Origin: Nitrosospira sp. Nsp2
GTDB taxonomy: Bacteria; Pseudomonadota; Gammaproteobacteria; Burkholderiales; Nitrosomonadaceae
Reading direction: 5' to 3'
DNA: 64,000 nt
Assembly: GCF_003050965.1 (NCBI RefSeq)
Contig: NZ_QAOU01000001.1
Location: 682,001 to 746,000, forward strand
In this document: positions 8,044 to 15,324 of the stretch, in pieces
Position numbering within the stretch: the stretch's first letter is position 1
Layout: each line of letters begins with the position of its first letter
The notes under the pieces: model-generated
Told to the model about the DNA's origin: nothing
Databases searched by the model: none
The model's input: the letters and a program-made list of their open reading frames with translations, nothing else
Translations under genes and position numbers: made by a program

Positions 8044-8468
8044 GGTTTTACCTTATCCAGTTCGGCGAATAGGCGGTTAACTTCTTCCTCAGTTTTAGAG
8101 CTAAGCCGATACATCGTTGTCTGTATATCGAGATAAACAGCGCGAATTACATTCACCAGTTCGGACGGCGGGGCGGAGGTTCCCGTATAAAGCAAAGTCC
8201 CATTGGGAAGTTCAAGTCCCTCCGAACACAGAACAGCCTTGCGAACTGTGTGGCCGTTGTGGCTCTCGTAAGAAACAAAGGCAACCGGCGCGAACTCTGG
8301 CGTTGGCGCGCCATATTGCCTTCTAGCCTCCCACCCCCAAGCAAAGAACCCCCTGTAAGTGAATGCTTCTCCAGCGGTCCAATCCTTCGGATCAAGCTGC
8401 GGTTTAAGACTTTGCCAGGACAGTTCCATTGCTGGTTCGTTGTAATCGTCCATATCTTCTTTGCTCAT
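8040..8468 (-). CDS. Hypothetical phage protein (142 aa)
   Basis: Not recognised beyond a general phage look. It has an N-terminal acidic stretch, a middle WTAGEAFTYRGFFAWGWEARRQYG, a beta-rich part (FAPVAFVSYESHNGHTVRKAVL) and a C-terminal helix (EEEVNRLFAELDKVKP). The C-terminal words LDKVK recur at the end of the next gene upstream, so the two may share an origin. It is embedded in the leftward operon with 4-base overlaps. Confidence 0.55.
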   Translation of the reverse strand: MSKEDMDDYNEPAMELSWQSLKPQLDPKDWTAGEAFTYRGFFAWGWEARRQYGAPTPEFAPVAFVSYESHNGHTVRKAVLCSEGLELPNGTLLYTGTSAPPSELVNVIRAVYLDIQTTMYRLSSKTEEEVNRLFAELDKVKP

Positions 8469-8731
8469 GATTTCACCTTATCCAGTGCGGCCTTGAGCTT
8501 GGCAATCTCTTTCTGGGCTTCCAGAAACTGCTTTGTGATGTCGGCGTGAAGTTGTTTCCATTTTGTGTTGCTAACCCCAAGGGCGCCAAGCCTAGCGCAC
8601 AGGTTTTCAATCTCGGGTTGACGGGCTTGCCAAGAGAGCCAGTACATGTCTCTTTCAGACTTCCAAATTCCCATCCCATCCGCCCACTCCTCGAAGGCCT
8701 CTCTACCGCCCTTCGCTTCCCCTAATGTCAT
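8465..8731 (-). CDS. Hypothetical phage protein (88 aa), coiled-coil C-terminus
   Basis: Begins MTLGEAKGGREAFEEWADGM. The second half, KQFLEAQKEIAKLKAALDKV, is a likely coiled coil. It ends in LDKVKS, like its downstream neighbour. Function unknown; 4-base overlaps on both sides. Confidence 0.55.
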   Translation of the reverse strand: MTLGEAKGGREAFEEWADGMGIWKSERDMYWLSWQARQPEIENLCARLGALGVSNTKWKQLHADITKQFLEAQKEIAKLKAALDKVKS

Positions 8732-9021
8732 TTTCTGTCGTCCATCTTATGCACCAGCACACCCCGTGCCGGGCTATGGGTGCCGTTGGGGAGCCCGGGT
8801 ACGTCAGGGCGCCTATCCGGGATGAATCCCGATCCGCTGGTCCCAGTGACCCGCATATGGTCCACTTCGACCTTGACCGAGTTGATCAGCACCTGGGCGA
8901 TATCACCCACTGCCCGGGCGCGGTCGATCTCCAGCGGGTTCTTTTTGTCGAGCAGGCCATCCAGAGTTTGGGCGAGGCGATCGCGAACCGTGTCTATCGT
9001 GTAATCATTCCGACTTTTCAT
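8728..9021 (-). CDS. Hypothetical phage protein (97 aa)
   Basis: The N-terminal helical part (VRDRLAQTLDGLLDKKNPLEI, then VGDIAQVLINSVKVEVDHMR) resembles the 70-residue protein encoded at 11076-11288, which has IINSLKVELDYAAQR at the same position. The C-terminal ~35 residues are Pro/Gly-rich and probably disordered. It overlaps the HNH gene upstream by 17 bases. No function recognised. Confidence 0.55.
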   Translation of the reverse strand: MKSRNDYTIDTVRDRLAQTLDGLLDKKNPLEIDRARAVGDIAQVLINSVKVEVDHMRVTGTSGSGFIPDRRPDVPGLPNGTHSPARGVLVHKMDDRK

Positions 9022-9640
9022 TGCGTTTTTTCTCCATGTGATTGAGACGTTTTATAAAGCCCTGACGCATCCGGATGACCTCGACGAGCTCGGGCGGGTA
9101 CTGAAGCACTGAGTTGCGCAGCATCAGCTCTTTACGCGTTAGCAACTGCAGGTTTTCGACGGCACAGTTTTCGCGGTTACCGTCTTTAAAAAGAACGCAC
9201 ATGCCCTTGGGTATGGGGCCGTGCGCTTCCTCCCAATTCTTGCGGTGTACGAAAATCCATTCATTCGGATGTCCTACCTTGAGTCTCAGGTATCCATCGG
9301 ATGACATGAGCTCCGTGCCCACTGGCACGGTGTTGTGGGGGAGCTGGCCGTGCTTGAAGCGGGTATCCATACGGCTGAGCTGCAGCCCCTTCATACCCTT
9401 GTTCCAGGGCGTGTGGTTGGGGCTGAACCGGTAGGCCGCACCTTTGTCCCCCATAGGGGCGACAGCTTCCGGGCGGGATCTGAACTCGGCGCTCTTGTGA
9501 ACATTGAGGAGCCGGGCTTGCTCATAGACCGAGCGGAGCGGCCGGTCGAGTTTTCTTGCCAACTCATCGGTTGGGGTGCTCGGGTAGAGCTGCTTCAGCA
9601 ACTCTTTCTCGACGTCCGTCCATAATTGTCGTTTTCGCAT
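9005..9640 (-). CDS. HNH-type homing/phage endonuclease
   Basis: 211 residues. The N-terminal part WTDVEKELLKQLYPSTPTDELARKLDRPLRSVYEQARLL is a SANT/Myb-like or HTH DNA-binding region. A linker YRFSPNHTPWNKGMKGLQ with GYLRLKVGHPNEWIFVHRKNWEEAHGPIPKG follows, and then LFKDGNRENCAVENLQLLTRKE. The ordering H...N...N(L) is the HNH_3 phage endonuclease pattern. It cleaves DNA in known relatives and may be selfish. It starts a five-gene overlapping block. Confidence 0.8.
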   Translation of the reverse strand: MRKRQLWTDVEKELLKQLYPSTPTDELARKLDRPLRSVYEQARLLNVHKSAEFRSRPEAVAPMGDKGAAYRFSPNHTPWNKGMKGLQLSRMDTRFKHGQLPHNTVPVGTELMSSDGYLRLKVGHPNEWIFVHRKNWEEAHGPIPKGMCVLFKDGNRENCAVENLQLLTRKELMLRNSVLQYPPELVEVIRMRQGFIKRLNHMEKKRNEKSE

Positions 9641-9766
9641 GGCTAGTAAGTTGTTAGTCCCGGCATCCGGCCGGGGCGGGTGGTTTAACTACAGTTAGGA
9701 GGGCACCTACCACGGGAGACGTTATTTCTAACCCGCCACCTTCTGCTGGGCGGGACTGCTGCCTGG

Positions 9767-10045
9767 CTAAAGCCTGGTGCTTGCGACGGTGACGCCAGAG
9801 CCATATACCGGCGCCGTGGAATAGGTGCACTGCAGCTCGCCGCGTTCACCATCCACTTCCATATGGCCGCGGCCGATGAGTTGCTGGCCGGGCCCGGGGC
9901 GAGGGCAGCTGATGAGCTTAGCGTCAGGATTGTCGCGGGCGTCCATCCATGACAGGACTGCGAACAAAGCCACGATCCCGATGATCGCGATGCCGGTGCC
10001 GGAGTCGTTAGGGTCTATGAGCTTGGGGTTGCGGGGTATTGTCAT
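9767..10045 (-). CDS. Small membrane protein (92 aa)
   Basis: One transmembrane helix (~residues 17-34, GIAIIGIVALFAVLSW) after a short polar N-terminus. The C-terminal ~58 residues are polar with two Cys (LISCPRPG and ELQCTYS) that could pair if exported. Not recognised. It has a 4-base overlap with the kinase gene upstream. Confidence 0.55.
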   Translation of the reverse strand: MTIPRNPKLIDPNDSGTGIAIIGIVALFAVLSWMDARDNPDAKLISCPRPGPGQQLIGRGHMEVDGERGELQCTYSTAPVYGSGVTVASTRL

Positions 10046-10614
10046 GATTGTTCCTCGTTCGAGATGACGCGGTTAATGGATTCGTACAGATCCTCGATCG
10101 AGCCACCGTTGACGATGATCCGATCGTGTGGGGAAGTCTGGATGCCGTTCTCGCTGCTATGTGCTTTGGCCCCGTCTGTGAGGTTCGAGTAGCTGCCCGG
10201 GCGGTATATGTGCCACAGCTCGCCCATGTCGCGTACGTAGGAGGCCTCGTTTTCGAGGCGGATATCGCTGATGACGATGCCGTTGATGTGATAGCTGGGC
10301 GAGCTCCGCCGGAGCTGGTCGATGATGCGGGAGGCGAGGTAGACCCACAGATCCGGATTGATGAGCTTTCGTCCCCACTCCGTACCTATGGTTTGCAGGA
10401 GTTCGCGGGGGGATCTGCCAATTTCGGGGATGACGGTTTCCTTGAGCACTGGGTCAGTGAAATGCTCGTCCGTCAGCATCGGGAAGATCGCCTTGAGCCC
10501 GGCTCGCATTGGATCCGCGAAGGCAACCTGCACAAAGCCCTGGGTGTCACAGAGGAACGTGGCCACGGTGTCCTTGCCGCAGTGGGCAGGGCCGGTCAGT
10601 CCGATCACTCTCAT
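10042..10614 (-). CDS. Phage deoxynucleoside monophosphate kinase
   Basis: 190 residues with a P-loop GPAHCGKDTVA at ~8-18 and FADPMRAGLKAIF soon after, then LQTIGTEWGRKLINPDLWV and VISDIRLENEA. This order matches phage dNMP kinases (T4 gp1-like), which phosphorylate dNMPs for DNA synthesis. The Asp/Arg in SDIRLENE fits the family. Located in the leftward operon, so expected early after induction. Confidence 0.8.
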   Translation of the reverse strand: MRVIGLTGPAHCGKDTVATFLCDTQGFVQVAFADPMRAGLKAIFPMLTDEHFTDPVLKETVIPEIGRSPRELLQTIGTEWGRKLINPDLWVYLASRIIDQLRRSSPSYHINGIVISDIRLENEASYVRDMGELWHIYRPGSYSNLTDGAKAHSSENGIQTSPHDRIIVNGGSIEDLYESINRVISNEEQS

Positions 10615-11039
10615 TCAACCACCTCGGCCGCCGGGGTTAGGACGGCCTGCTTTCTCGGCCGGCCTCGTTTCCTGGGCGCGGCGGGAACCGCCGCCTCGAT
10701 ATGGGTTTCCTCCGGTTGCGCAACCGGTTCCGCGGCCTGCGCAGCGGGCTCGGGGTTTTCCTCGCGCGCGATGTTTATCTCTGCATGCGCAGCCGACGTG
10801 GGGGAGGGAGGCGTTTCGGTAAACGAGTGAGCGGCCGGTGCGAGTAATTGCTGTGCGTGAGAAACCACGGCGAACCGATCCAGACTGCCCCAGTGGGTCC
10901 GCTTCGAGGCGGCGCTGATGTATAACCTCAACAGATTTTTTCTTGAGAGCTTGGTATCCGCGTGGCTTCCAAGCTCATCAATAAACCTCAATTCCTGTTC
11001 AGTGGTATGTCCCTTTTCTTTGGCTACTTCTAATTGCAT
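10611..11039 (-). CDS. Hypothetical phage protein with C-terminal AT-hook
   Basis: 142 residues. The N-terminal ~65 residues are helical with EQELRFIDELGSH and LSRKNLLRLYISAASKR. The middle is Pro/Ala/Glu-rich and disordered. Near the C-terminus, APRKRGRPRKQA contains the core RGRP of an AT-hook, which binds the minor groove of AT-rich DNA. It may organise phage or host DNA; that is inference. The 4-base overlap with the kinase indicates coupling. Confidence 0.6.
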   Translation of the reverse strand: MQLEVAKEKGHTTEQELRFIDELGSHADTKLSRKNLLRLYISAASKRTHWGSLDRFAVVSHAQQLLAPAAHSFTETPPSPTSAAHAEINIAREENPEPAAQAAEPVAQPEETHIEAAVPAAPRKRGRPRKQAVLTPAAEVVE

Positions 11040-11075
11040 GGGTATCTCCGTGGTTGACTCTGCGTTCGTACGCGG

Positions 11076-11288
11076 CTATTGGTTGCTCTGTTTCAGGAAC
11101 TCAATTGACGGCTCTTCTTTTCTTTGTGCTGCATAATCAAGCTCTACCTTCAGTGAATTGATGATCTTTCCGGCGGTGTTATTCATCTCCGAGGCGATCT
11201 TTACGTCGATCGAACCGGATTTCAGGTCGGCAAACAAAGTAGAAAGTTGAGCTCGCAATTCAGTTATGTTTTTCATGTCTGTCCTCAA
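11076..11288 (-). CDS. Hypothetical phage protein (70 aa), related to the 8728-9021 product
   Basis: Two helices are likely; IINSLKVELDYAAQRKEEP matches the corresponding stretch of the protein encoded at 8728-9021 (VLINSVKVEVDHMR). The first five residues precede MKNITEL, which may be the true start (11276). Function unknown. Its start region overlaps the end of the zinc-ribbon gene. Confidence 0.55.
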   Translation of the reverse strand: MRTDMKNITELRAQLSTLFADLKSGSIDVKIASEMNNTAGKIINSLKVELDYAAQRKEEPSIEFLKQSNQ

Positions 11289-11799
11289 GTAACCGTTTGA
11301 TTCTCAGTTGAAGCCGCTTTGCTTCTATAATCTCGGCTGGGTACGGGTTTGCCCTCGTTCCACCCAATACCTTGTAGATATATCGCTCATCCAAGTTTTT
11401 TACGCTGGCCCGAATCCTCTTAGCGTTCGCTTGATTTCTGCGTGTCCTGTACTCATCGTCCGTCTTTAATCTGATTCTGTTTCGCTCTGCTGCTCTTTCG
11501 TTAACCCGGCGCCTGTATGCATCGTTGGTTTTTCGCCTTCTTTCCAACGCTGCTGCTTGATGATTGATACGTCGCCGAAACTCATCGTCTGTCTTGAGCC
11601 TGCTTGCTCTCCATGCGACAGAAGCGCGCTTAACTTTTTTCCTGAATTCCTCGTTCTGCCGATACCTTTTTCGCCATTTCTCTCTTTGGTGGGAGAGGAA
11701 GCATTTGCTGCAGCGGTGCATCCGCCAACCACGATTAAGTTTGAATTCCTCGATCGGCTTGTCCTGCTGACATTTGTTGCACACACGGGTCTCTGTCAT
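11260..11799 (-). CDS. Zinc-ribbon protein with basic repeats (phage)
   Basis: 179 residues. The N-terminus has two CxxC pairs (RVCNKCQQDK and HRCSKCFL), a small zinc ribbon. The rest is Arg-rich helix made of a repeated ~20-residue unit: LKTDDEFRRRINHQAA, RKTNDAYRRRVNERAA, LKTDDEYRTRRNQANA. The layout resembles the N-terminal part of some HNH/VSR-like phage proteins, but no nuclease centre is visible, so nucleic-acid binding is the safest call. First gene after P_L. Confidence 0.6.
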   Translation of the reverse strand: MTETRVCNKCQQDKPIEEFKLNRGWRMHRCSKCFLSHQREKWRKRYRQNEEFRKKVKRASVAWRASRLKTDDEFRRRINHQAAALERRRKTNDAYRRRVNERAAERNRIRLKTDDEYRTRRNQANAKRIRASVKNLDERYIYKVLGGTRANPYPAEIIEAKRLQLRIKRLLEDRHEKHN

Positions 11800-11856
11800 C
11801 TGGCACTCCTTCCCGCTTCACCTACGCTCACGACTTATGGTTGGGCGATGGACGGC

Positions 11857-11899
11857 AGAATACAACTATCATTGTATTTGTGTCAACAACTATCATTGT
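11857..11899 (-). promoter_or_regulatory. Leftward promoter P_L with two repressor operators
   Basis: Reading the minus strand: TTGACA (11886-11881), an 18-nt spacer, TATTCT (11862-11857). Two identical 14-bp sites, ACAACTATCATTGT on the plus strand (11862-11875 and 11886-11899), are 24 bp apart. One lies between the -35 and -10, the other abuts the -35. The same arrangement is found at P_R. Confidence 0.75.
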
Positions 11900-11949
11900 A
11901 TTTTTGCCACGACGAACGGAGCCGCTGATGGTTGCGGTAACGATGGGCA

Positions 11950-11975
11950 ACAAAAAACCCGCCGAAGCGGGTTCT
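11950..11975 (-). terminator. Rho-independent terminator, minus strand
   Basis: On the minus strand ACCCGC, loop TTCG, GCGGGT and a run of T. It follows the 12037-12288 gene and insulates it from P_L. Confidence 0.75.
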
Positions 11976-12036
11976 TGAATGACTGAGGCAGGAGATTAGA
12001 TGGGAGCTAAACCGGAAGAGTATTACAAGGCGTCAC

Positions 12037-12288
12037 TTAACGACGGCTGGATAACAAGGAATGAATCGCGTCTGCCATGCTCTCCAAGCCAACGGAAACA
12101 TGTTCTGAAACAGCTGAATTCATGCACACCACTCGGGCGCTTTCTACTTCTCGCTCGAATGAATCTGGCAAGGATTGCTGCACGTGTGGGGGCAAGGCTT
12201 TTACCAAACAAGCCAGCAATGAAAAGAGAGCGAGATTTTCTCCTTTAAGTTCGCATATTTTGACGGTTGCATCCTGCAACGTTTCCAT
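12037..12288 (-). CDS. Hypothetical phage protein (83 aa)
   Basis: Begins METLQDATVKICELKGENLAL and ends SMADAIHSLLSSRR; mostly helical, with LLACLVKALPPHVQQSLPDSFEREVE in the middle. AAGG sits 7 nt before the ATG at 12288; the frame continues upstream only to a TTG. Not recognised. Separate small transcription unit between P_L and hicAB. Confidence 0.55.
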   Translation of the reverse strand: METLQDATVKICELKGENLALFSLLACLVKALPPHVQQSLPDSFEREVESARVVCMNSAVSEHVSVGLESMADAIHSLLSSRR

Positions 12289-12428
12289 GGGAATGCCTTT
12301 GTGATTTGTTAATGTGGAAATCAAATCTTATCACGTGGAGATTCCCTTTTTTTGCGGTGCTCTATACCAAGGTGTTATAGCAACGTAAAGCAACGGCGCC
12401 TAGCAGAGGGAATAGAGCAAACAATTAC

Positions 12429-12462
12429 TTGACTGTTTTATAAGAGTGTGTATAATACACAC
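12429..12462 (+). promoter_or_regulatory. hicAB promoter with palindromic operator
   Basis: TTGACT (12429-12434), a 16-nt spacer and a perfect TATAAT (12451-12456). The 17-bp palindrome GTGTGTATAATACACAC (12446-12462) covers the -10 box, a typical antitoxin operator. The expected start of transcription is about 12463, one base before the hicA ATG. Confidence 0.8.
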
Positions 12463-12463
12463 C

Positions 12464-12646
12464 ATGGACAGCAAAACGATAATGAGGCTTTTGAGAGAAA
12501 ACGGATTCGAGGTTGACCGTATCAAAGGCAGCCATCATCAGATGAGAAAGGAAGGCTGGCCTGTTACGGTGACAGTGCCGCATCCTAAAAAACAACTTGG
12601 ACCGGGACTGGTCAACGCGATACTGAAACAAGCAGGATTGAAATAA
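12464..12646 (+). CDS. hicA: HicA family toxin (mRNA interferase)
   Basis: 60 residues with the HicA dsRBD-like fold: MRLLRENGFEVDRIKGSHHQM, then VTVTVPHPKKQLGPGLVNAILKQAGL. The catalytic His is in GSHHQ (residue 24). HicA cleaves mRNA and is held inactive by HicB. Start at 12464; there is no ribosome binding site, and the predicted transcript begins almost at the ATG, which suggests weak or leaderless translation. It is followed by hicB 9 bases later. Confidence 0.88.
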   Translation: MDSKTIMRLLRENGFEVDRIKGSHHQMRKEGWPVTVTVPHPKKQLGPGLVNAILKQAGLK

Positions 12647-12655
12647 GGAGGTTGA

Positions 12656-13075
12656 ATGCGCTATCCAATAGCGATTGAATTAGGAGATGAGGAGCATTGC
12701 TACGGCGTGGTGGTGCCCGATTTGCCTGGCTGCTTCTCATCAGGGGATTCAATCGATGATGCAATCACAAACGCCCATGAGGCCGTCATGTTGCACCTAG
12801 AGTCATATCTGGATCAAGGCTTGGCCTTTCCCAAGCCGCTGCCTATTGACGAGCATCGGAAAAATCCCGAATTCGACGGCTGGGTGTGGGCAATGGTGAG
12901 TGTTGATTTGTCCCAACTGGATGACAACGTCGAACGCGTGAATATTACGGTTCCAAAGCGTGTGCTTCGCGTAATAGATGAGGGTGCAAAGAGGGCAGGC
13001 GAAAACCGCTCCTCTTTCCTGGCCAAGGCGGGGCTGGATGCGGCGAGGGTAGCCCTCGAAGCCGCTATTAAGTAG
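12656..13075 (+). CDS. hicB: HicB family antitoxin
   Basis: 139 residues. The N-terminal HicB domain has YPIAIE, CYGVVVPDLPGCFSSGDSIDDAI and EAVMLHLE. The C-terminal part NITVPKRVLRVIDEGAKRAGENRSSFLAKAGL is a ribbon-helix-helix DNA-binding domain, expected to bind the palindrome over the hicAB -10 box. AAGGAGG lies 5 nt before the ATG, a far stronger translation signal than hicA has. Confidence 0.9.
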   Translation: MRYPIAIELGDEEHCYGVVVPDLPGCFSSGDSIDDAITNAHEAVMLHLESYLDQGLAFPKPLPIDEHRKNPEFDGWVWAMVSVDLSQLDDNVERVNITVPKRVLRVIDEGAKRAGENRSSFLAKAGLDAARVALEAAIK

Positions 13076-13095
13076 TAGAGTAAGTTACCAGTGAG

Positions 13096-13794
13096 TTATC
13101 CAGTAGACTCTATCGGATCCAGCAGAGCGGGCTCGTTATTAGCCGGATCGGGACGGTTCACGCCGCGAGTCACGCGCCACCATTGGAATTCTTCTGTAGC
13201 CAACGACCGGCTCTGAGCTATATGTGCCGCTTCCTCAACTGGCGTTTCCGGATCCATCCAGCGCAATGCATCCTGCGACTCTAAGACAACAGGCCGGCGG
13301 TCGTGTATGTCCACCATACCGCGTTCGGAATCCTCAGTAACAATAACAAGGCCGACCTCAACCTCTTGCTGAGCGTACAGCTGGAAATTCGTCAGCCCGG
13401 CCATGAAGATCGGTTCGTTTGTTTTACGGGAGATGTACCAGGGCTGTTTCTTGCCGTCCTCGAACGTCCATTCAAACCAGCCGCCACCAGGCACAATCAC
13501 CCGGCCTTGCCTGAACATATGCCGGAAATAACGGCCGGTAAGCGCCTTCTCTATCCGCGCATTGATCCACGGCTTGCGCTTCGCTGCGGCCTCATTCGGC
13601 GTTCTGTATCCCCACGTGACGTAATCAGAGTGAAGCTTTCCATCGAGCATGTGGAGCAGCAGGGCAGGCCGGCCGGGGCTCAGGTTGTACTGAGGAATGG
13701 TGTCGCCACCAGCCCATTCTCGCTCAAGAAGGTCGGGGAGGAGTCGGCGAGCGTAATACTGCCGCGACTCAGACTGTGCAATGCGTCCGCACAT
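13096..13794 (-). CDS. SRAP/YedK-type abasic-site DNA-protein crosslinker
   Basis: 232 residues. Catalytic Cys2 follows the initiator Met (MCGRIAQ). Other conserved positions are Asn78 in WINARIE, Glu108 in GGGWFEW and His164 in VDIHDRRP (the family usually has H.RMP). SRAP proteins (HMCES/YedK) shield abasic sites in single-stranded DNA by a thiazolidine crosslink. In a prophage it could protect phage DNA or act in SOS/anti-defence; that is inference. Convergent with hicB. Confidence 0.88.
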   Translation of the reverse strand: MCGRIAQSESRQYYARRLLPDLLEREWAGGDTIPQYNLSPGRPALLLHMLDGKLHSDYVTWGYRTPNEAAAKRKPWINARIEKALTGRYFRHMFRQGRVIVPGGGWFEWTFEDGKKQPWYISRKTNEPIFMAGLTNFQLYAQQEVEVGLVIVTEDSERGMVDIHDRRPVVLESQDALRWMDPETPVEEAAHIAQSRSLATEEFQWWRVTRGVNRPDPANNEPALLDPIESTG

Positions 13795-13803
13795 GGGGCA
13801 ACA

Positions 13804-14478
13804 TTATCCTGCGAGATTACGAGCCCGCCAACCTAACAGGGCGACCCCTGCCAACATCATCATGTAGGTTTGCGGTTCCGGGATGGCTGAAACGCTGTCC
13901 ATCACTCCTAATAGTCGCGTATCTAAAGGGTTTCCCGCTGGGGATGAAAAAACAAGGCCCAAAATATTAAAACCGCCAAAGTCCTGAAGGTTGAGCTCAC
14001 TAGGCAATGCAAAACTGGTCAAGCCGACGTTAAGGTGCCAAGGCACTTCCTGAAATTGGAAACCAAATCCCCGAGGGATCAAACCCAGCGTAGATATCGC
14101 CCCAGTTAAACCGACGTGGGTAGCGCCGCCATTAAAGTTGCTTCCCTGTCCCGGCGTTCCCGTTGAGATAAATGTTTGCAGGTTGTCGAGCGCCCCAGTT
14201 GCAGAACCCAGGACTGTGTTGACCACAAAGCTCCCTTGATTGGCGTAATTGGTAAACTCGGGTGATAGCGTCGAGGTGGGCAGGGCGTTTTCATCATAAG
14301 TGAGATACGCGGAGAACGGAGTGCCCTCAAGGCTCAGCAATTCCTGGGGAGTTTGAAGTGTATATTCAACCGACAGTTTTCCTAATATTTCCCACGTAAC
14401 CGCTTTGGCGCTGCCTGCTCCCGTTACCAAAGCCACAGCGACAAGTCCACCCGCGATCGTCTTTCCTACCGATTTCAT
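13804..14478 (-). CDS. PEP-CTERM sorting-domain protein
   Basis: 224 residues. Sec signal MKSVGKTIAGGLVAVALVTGAGSAKA. The body is Gly/Asn/Thr-rich beta with no Cys. The C-terminus is AIPEPQTYMMMLAGVALLGWRAR: a PEP motif, a transmembrane stretch and a basic end, i.e. an exosortase/archaeosortase sorting signal. It is probably exported, cut at PEP and placed on the surface or in the matrix. AAGGAG lies 6 nt before the start at 14478. Its presence inside a prophage marks it as host-interaction cargo. Confidence 0.88.
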   Translation of the reverse strand: MKSVGKTIAGGLVAVALVTGAGSAKAVTWEILGKLSVEYTLQTPQELLSLEGTPFSAYLTYDENALPTSTLSPEFTNYANQGSFVVNTVLGSATGALDNLQTFISTGTPGQGSNFNGGATHVGLTGAISTLGLIPRGFGFQFQEVPWHLNVGLTSFALPSELNLQDFGGFNILGLVFSSPAGNPLDTRLLGVMDSVSAIPEPQTYMMMLAGVALLGWRARNLAG

Positions 14479-14532
14479 CTGTATCTCCTTTTTTGTTTTT
14501 ATTGGAATCGGCACGGGGTGACGATTGATCTC

Positions 14533-14775
14533 TTACCTATTTACCCTGAGTAAAAGCTTATAGAGAAGCACGACAACAGTGCTGATAGCAAACGTGGGAT
14601 TGCGATCTGCTTCCCCAGCTGCTTCGGTAACAAAGCGTCGCTTTGGCTTCGTGTACATCGCGGCGAACGCGATCCCGATGAGATTGCCCTTCTTCGCTTC
14701 GTCCAGGAGGGTCTGCAGGGCCTCGACGGTATCATGGGATATCGTGTCCTTCGCCAGGACGAACGGCGGCTTCAT
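14533..14775 (-). CDS. Hypothetical phage protein (80 aa)
   Basis: Reads MKPPFVLAKDTISHDTVEALQTLLDEAKKGNLIGIAFAAMY and ends in a hydrophobic helix (TFAISTVVVLLYKLLLR) that could anchor it to the membrane. DTVEALQTLLDEAKKGNLIG is a recurrent motif of small phage proteins. Function unknown. It overlaps the repressor stop by 4 bases, so it is co-transcribed with it and probably expressed in the lysogen. Confidence 0.6.
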   Translation of the reverse strand: MKPPFVLAKDTISHDTVEALQTLLDEAKKGNLIGIAFAAMYTKPKRRFVTEAAGEADRNPTFAISTVVVLLYKLLLRVNR

Positions 14776-15239
14776 TGCTCCTCCCTACGCTTGCGTTCAA
14801 TCCGGTCAGTCGAGTCGTATTCGTAATCCGTTGCACCCTCGTAATAGATCTCACCCCACCGCCGCTCGGGGTTCGGATTGTCATTTTTCTCCCGGCGTTG
14901 CGGACCGTCATACGGGCGTTGTTTGTCTTTCACCAGCGCCTCAGCCGTTATCACAAGGTAGCGCTTCTCTTCTTCCTTCATGCACTGCATGTCGTGTATG
15001 ACTCTTTCGGTCCATCGATCATATTCAGTTACCTTGACCATTTCCCCTTGTTCCATCGCTAGCCATTCAGGGCGAACACCGCACGCAACAGCCAACTGAA
15101 CGATATCAGTTGACGACTTCTGTACGCCTGTTTCTAGGCGTGAGATTGCCTGTTGCGAAACTCCTGATTGTTTCGCCAACTCGTCCTGGCGCAGCTTCGC
15201 GAACGTGCGCGCCTGCAGTAGTCGTTCAGCAAGGGTCAT
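14772..15239 (-). CDS. XRE-family prophage repressor
   Basis: 155 residues. The HTH spans ~residues 12-35: DELAKQSGVSQQAISRLETGVQKSS. This is followed by LAVACGVRPEWLAMEQGEM, typical of Cro/CI-like repressors. The C-terminal half is charged and has no LexA/CI-type Ser/Lys protease motif, so induction must differ from lambda CI. Start taken at 15239; the frame is open upstream through the operators without a sensible N-terminus. It is divergent from the Cro-like gene across three operators. No clear ribosome binding site. Confidence 0.82.
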   Translation of the reverse strand: MTLAERLLQARTFAKLRQDELAKQSGVSQQAISRLETGVQKSSTDIVQLAVACGVRPEWLAMEQGEMVKVTEYDRWTERVIHDMQCMKEEEKRYLVITAEALVKDKQRPYDGPQRREKNDNPNPERRWGEIYYEGATDYEYDSTDRIERKRREEQ

Positions 15240-15251
15240 CGGTGAAAGCGT

Positions 15252-15318
15252 ACAACCATAATTGTTAGGTGTAAAACAATGATGATGGTTGACTCCTATA
15301 CAATGATGATGGTAATGT
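15252..15318 (+). promoter_or_regulatory. Rightward promoter P_R with three operators 24 bp apart
   Basis: Operator-like 14-mers start at 15252 (ACAACCATAATTGT), 15276 and 15300 (both ACAATGATGATGGT, opposite orientation), exactly 24 bp apart. TTGACT (15289-15294), an 18-nt spacer and TAATGT (15313-15318) form P_R. The middle operator abuts the -35 and the right one fills the spacer, as at P_L. The left one would cover the repressor's own promoter. Confidence 0.75.
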
Positions 15319-15324
15319 GTGCTC

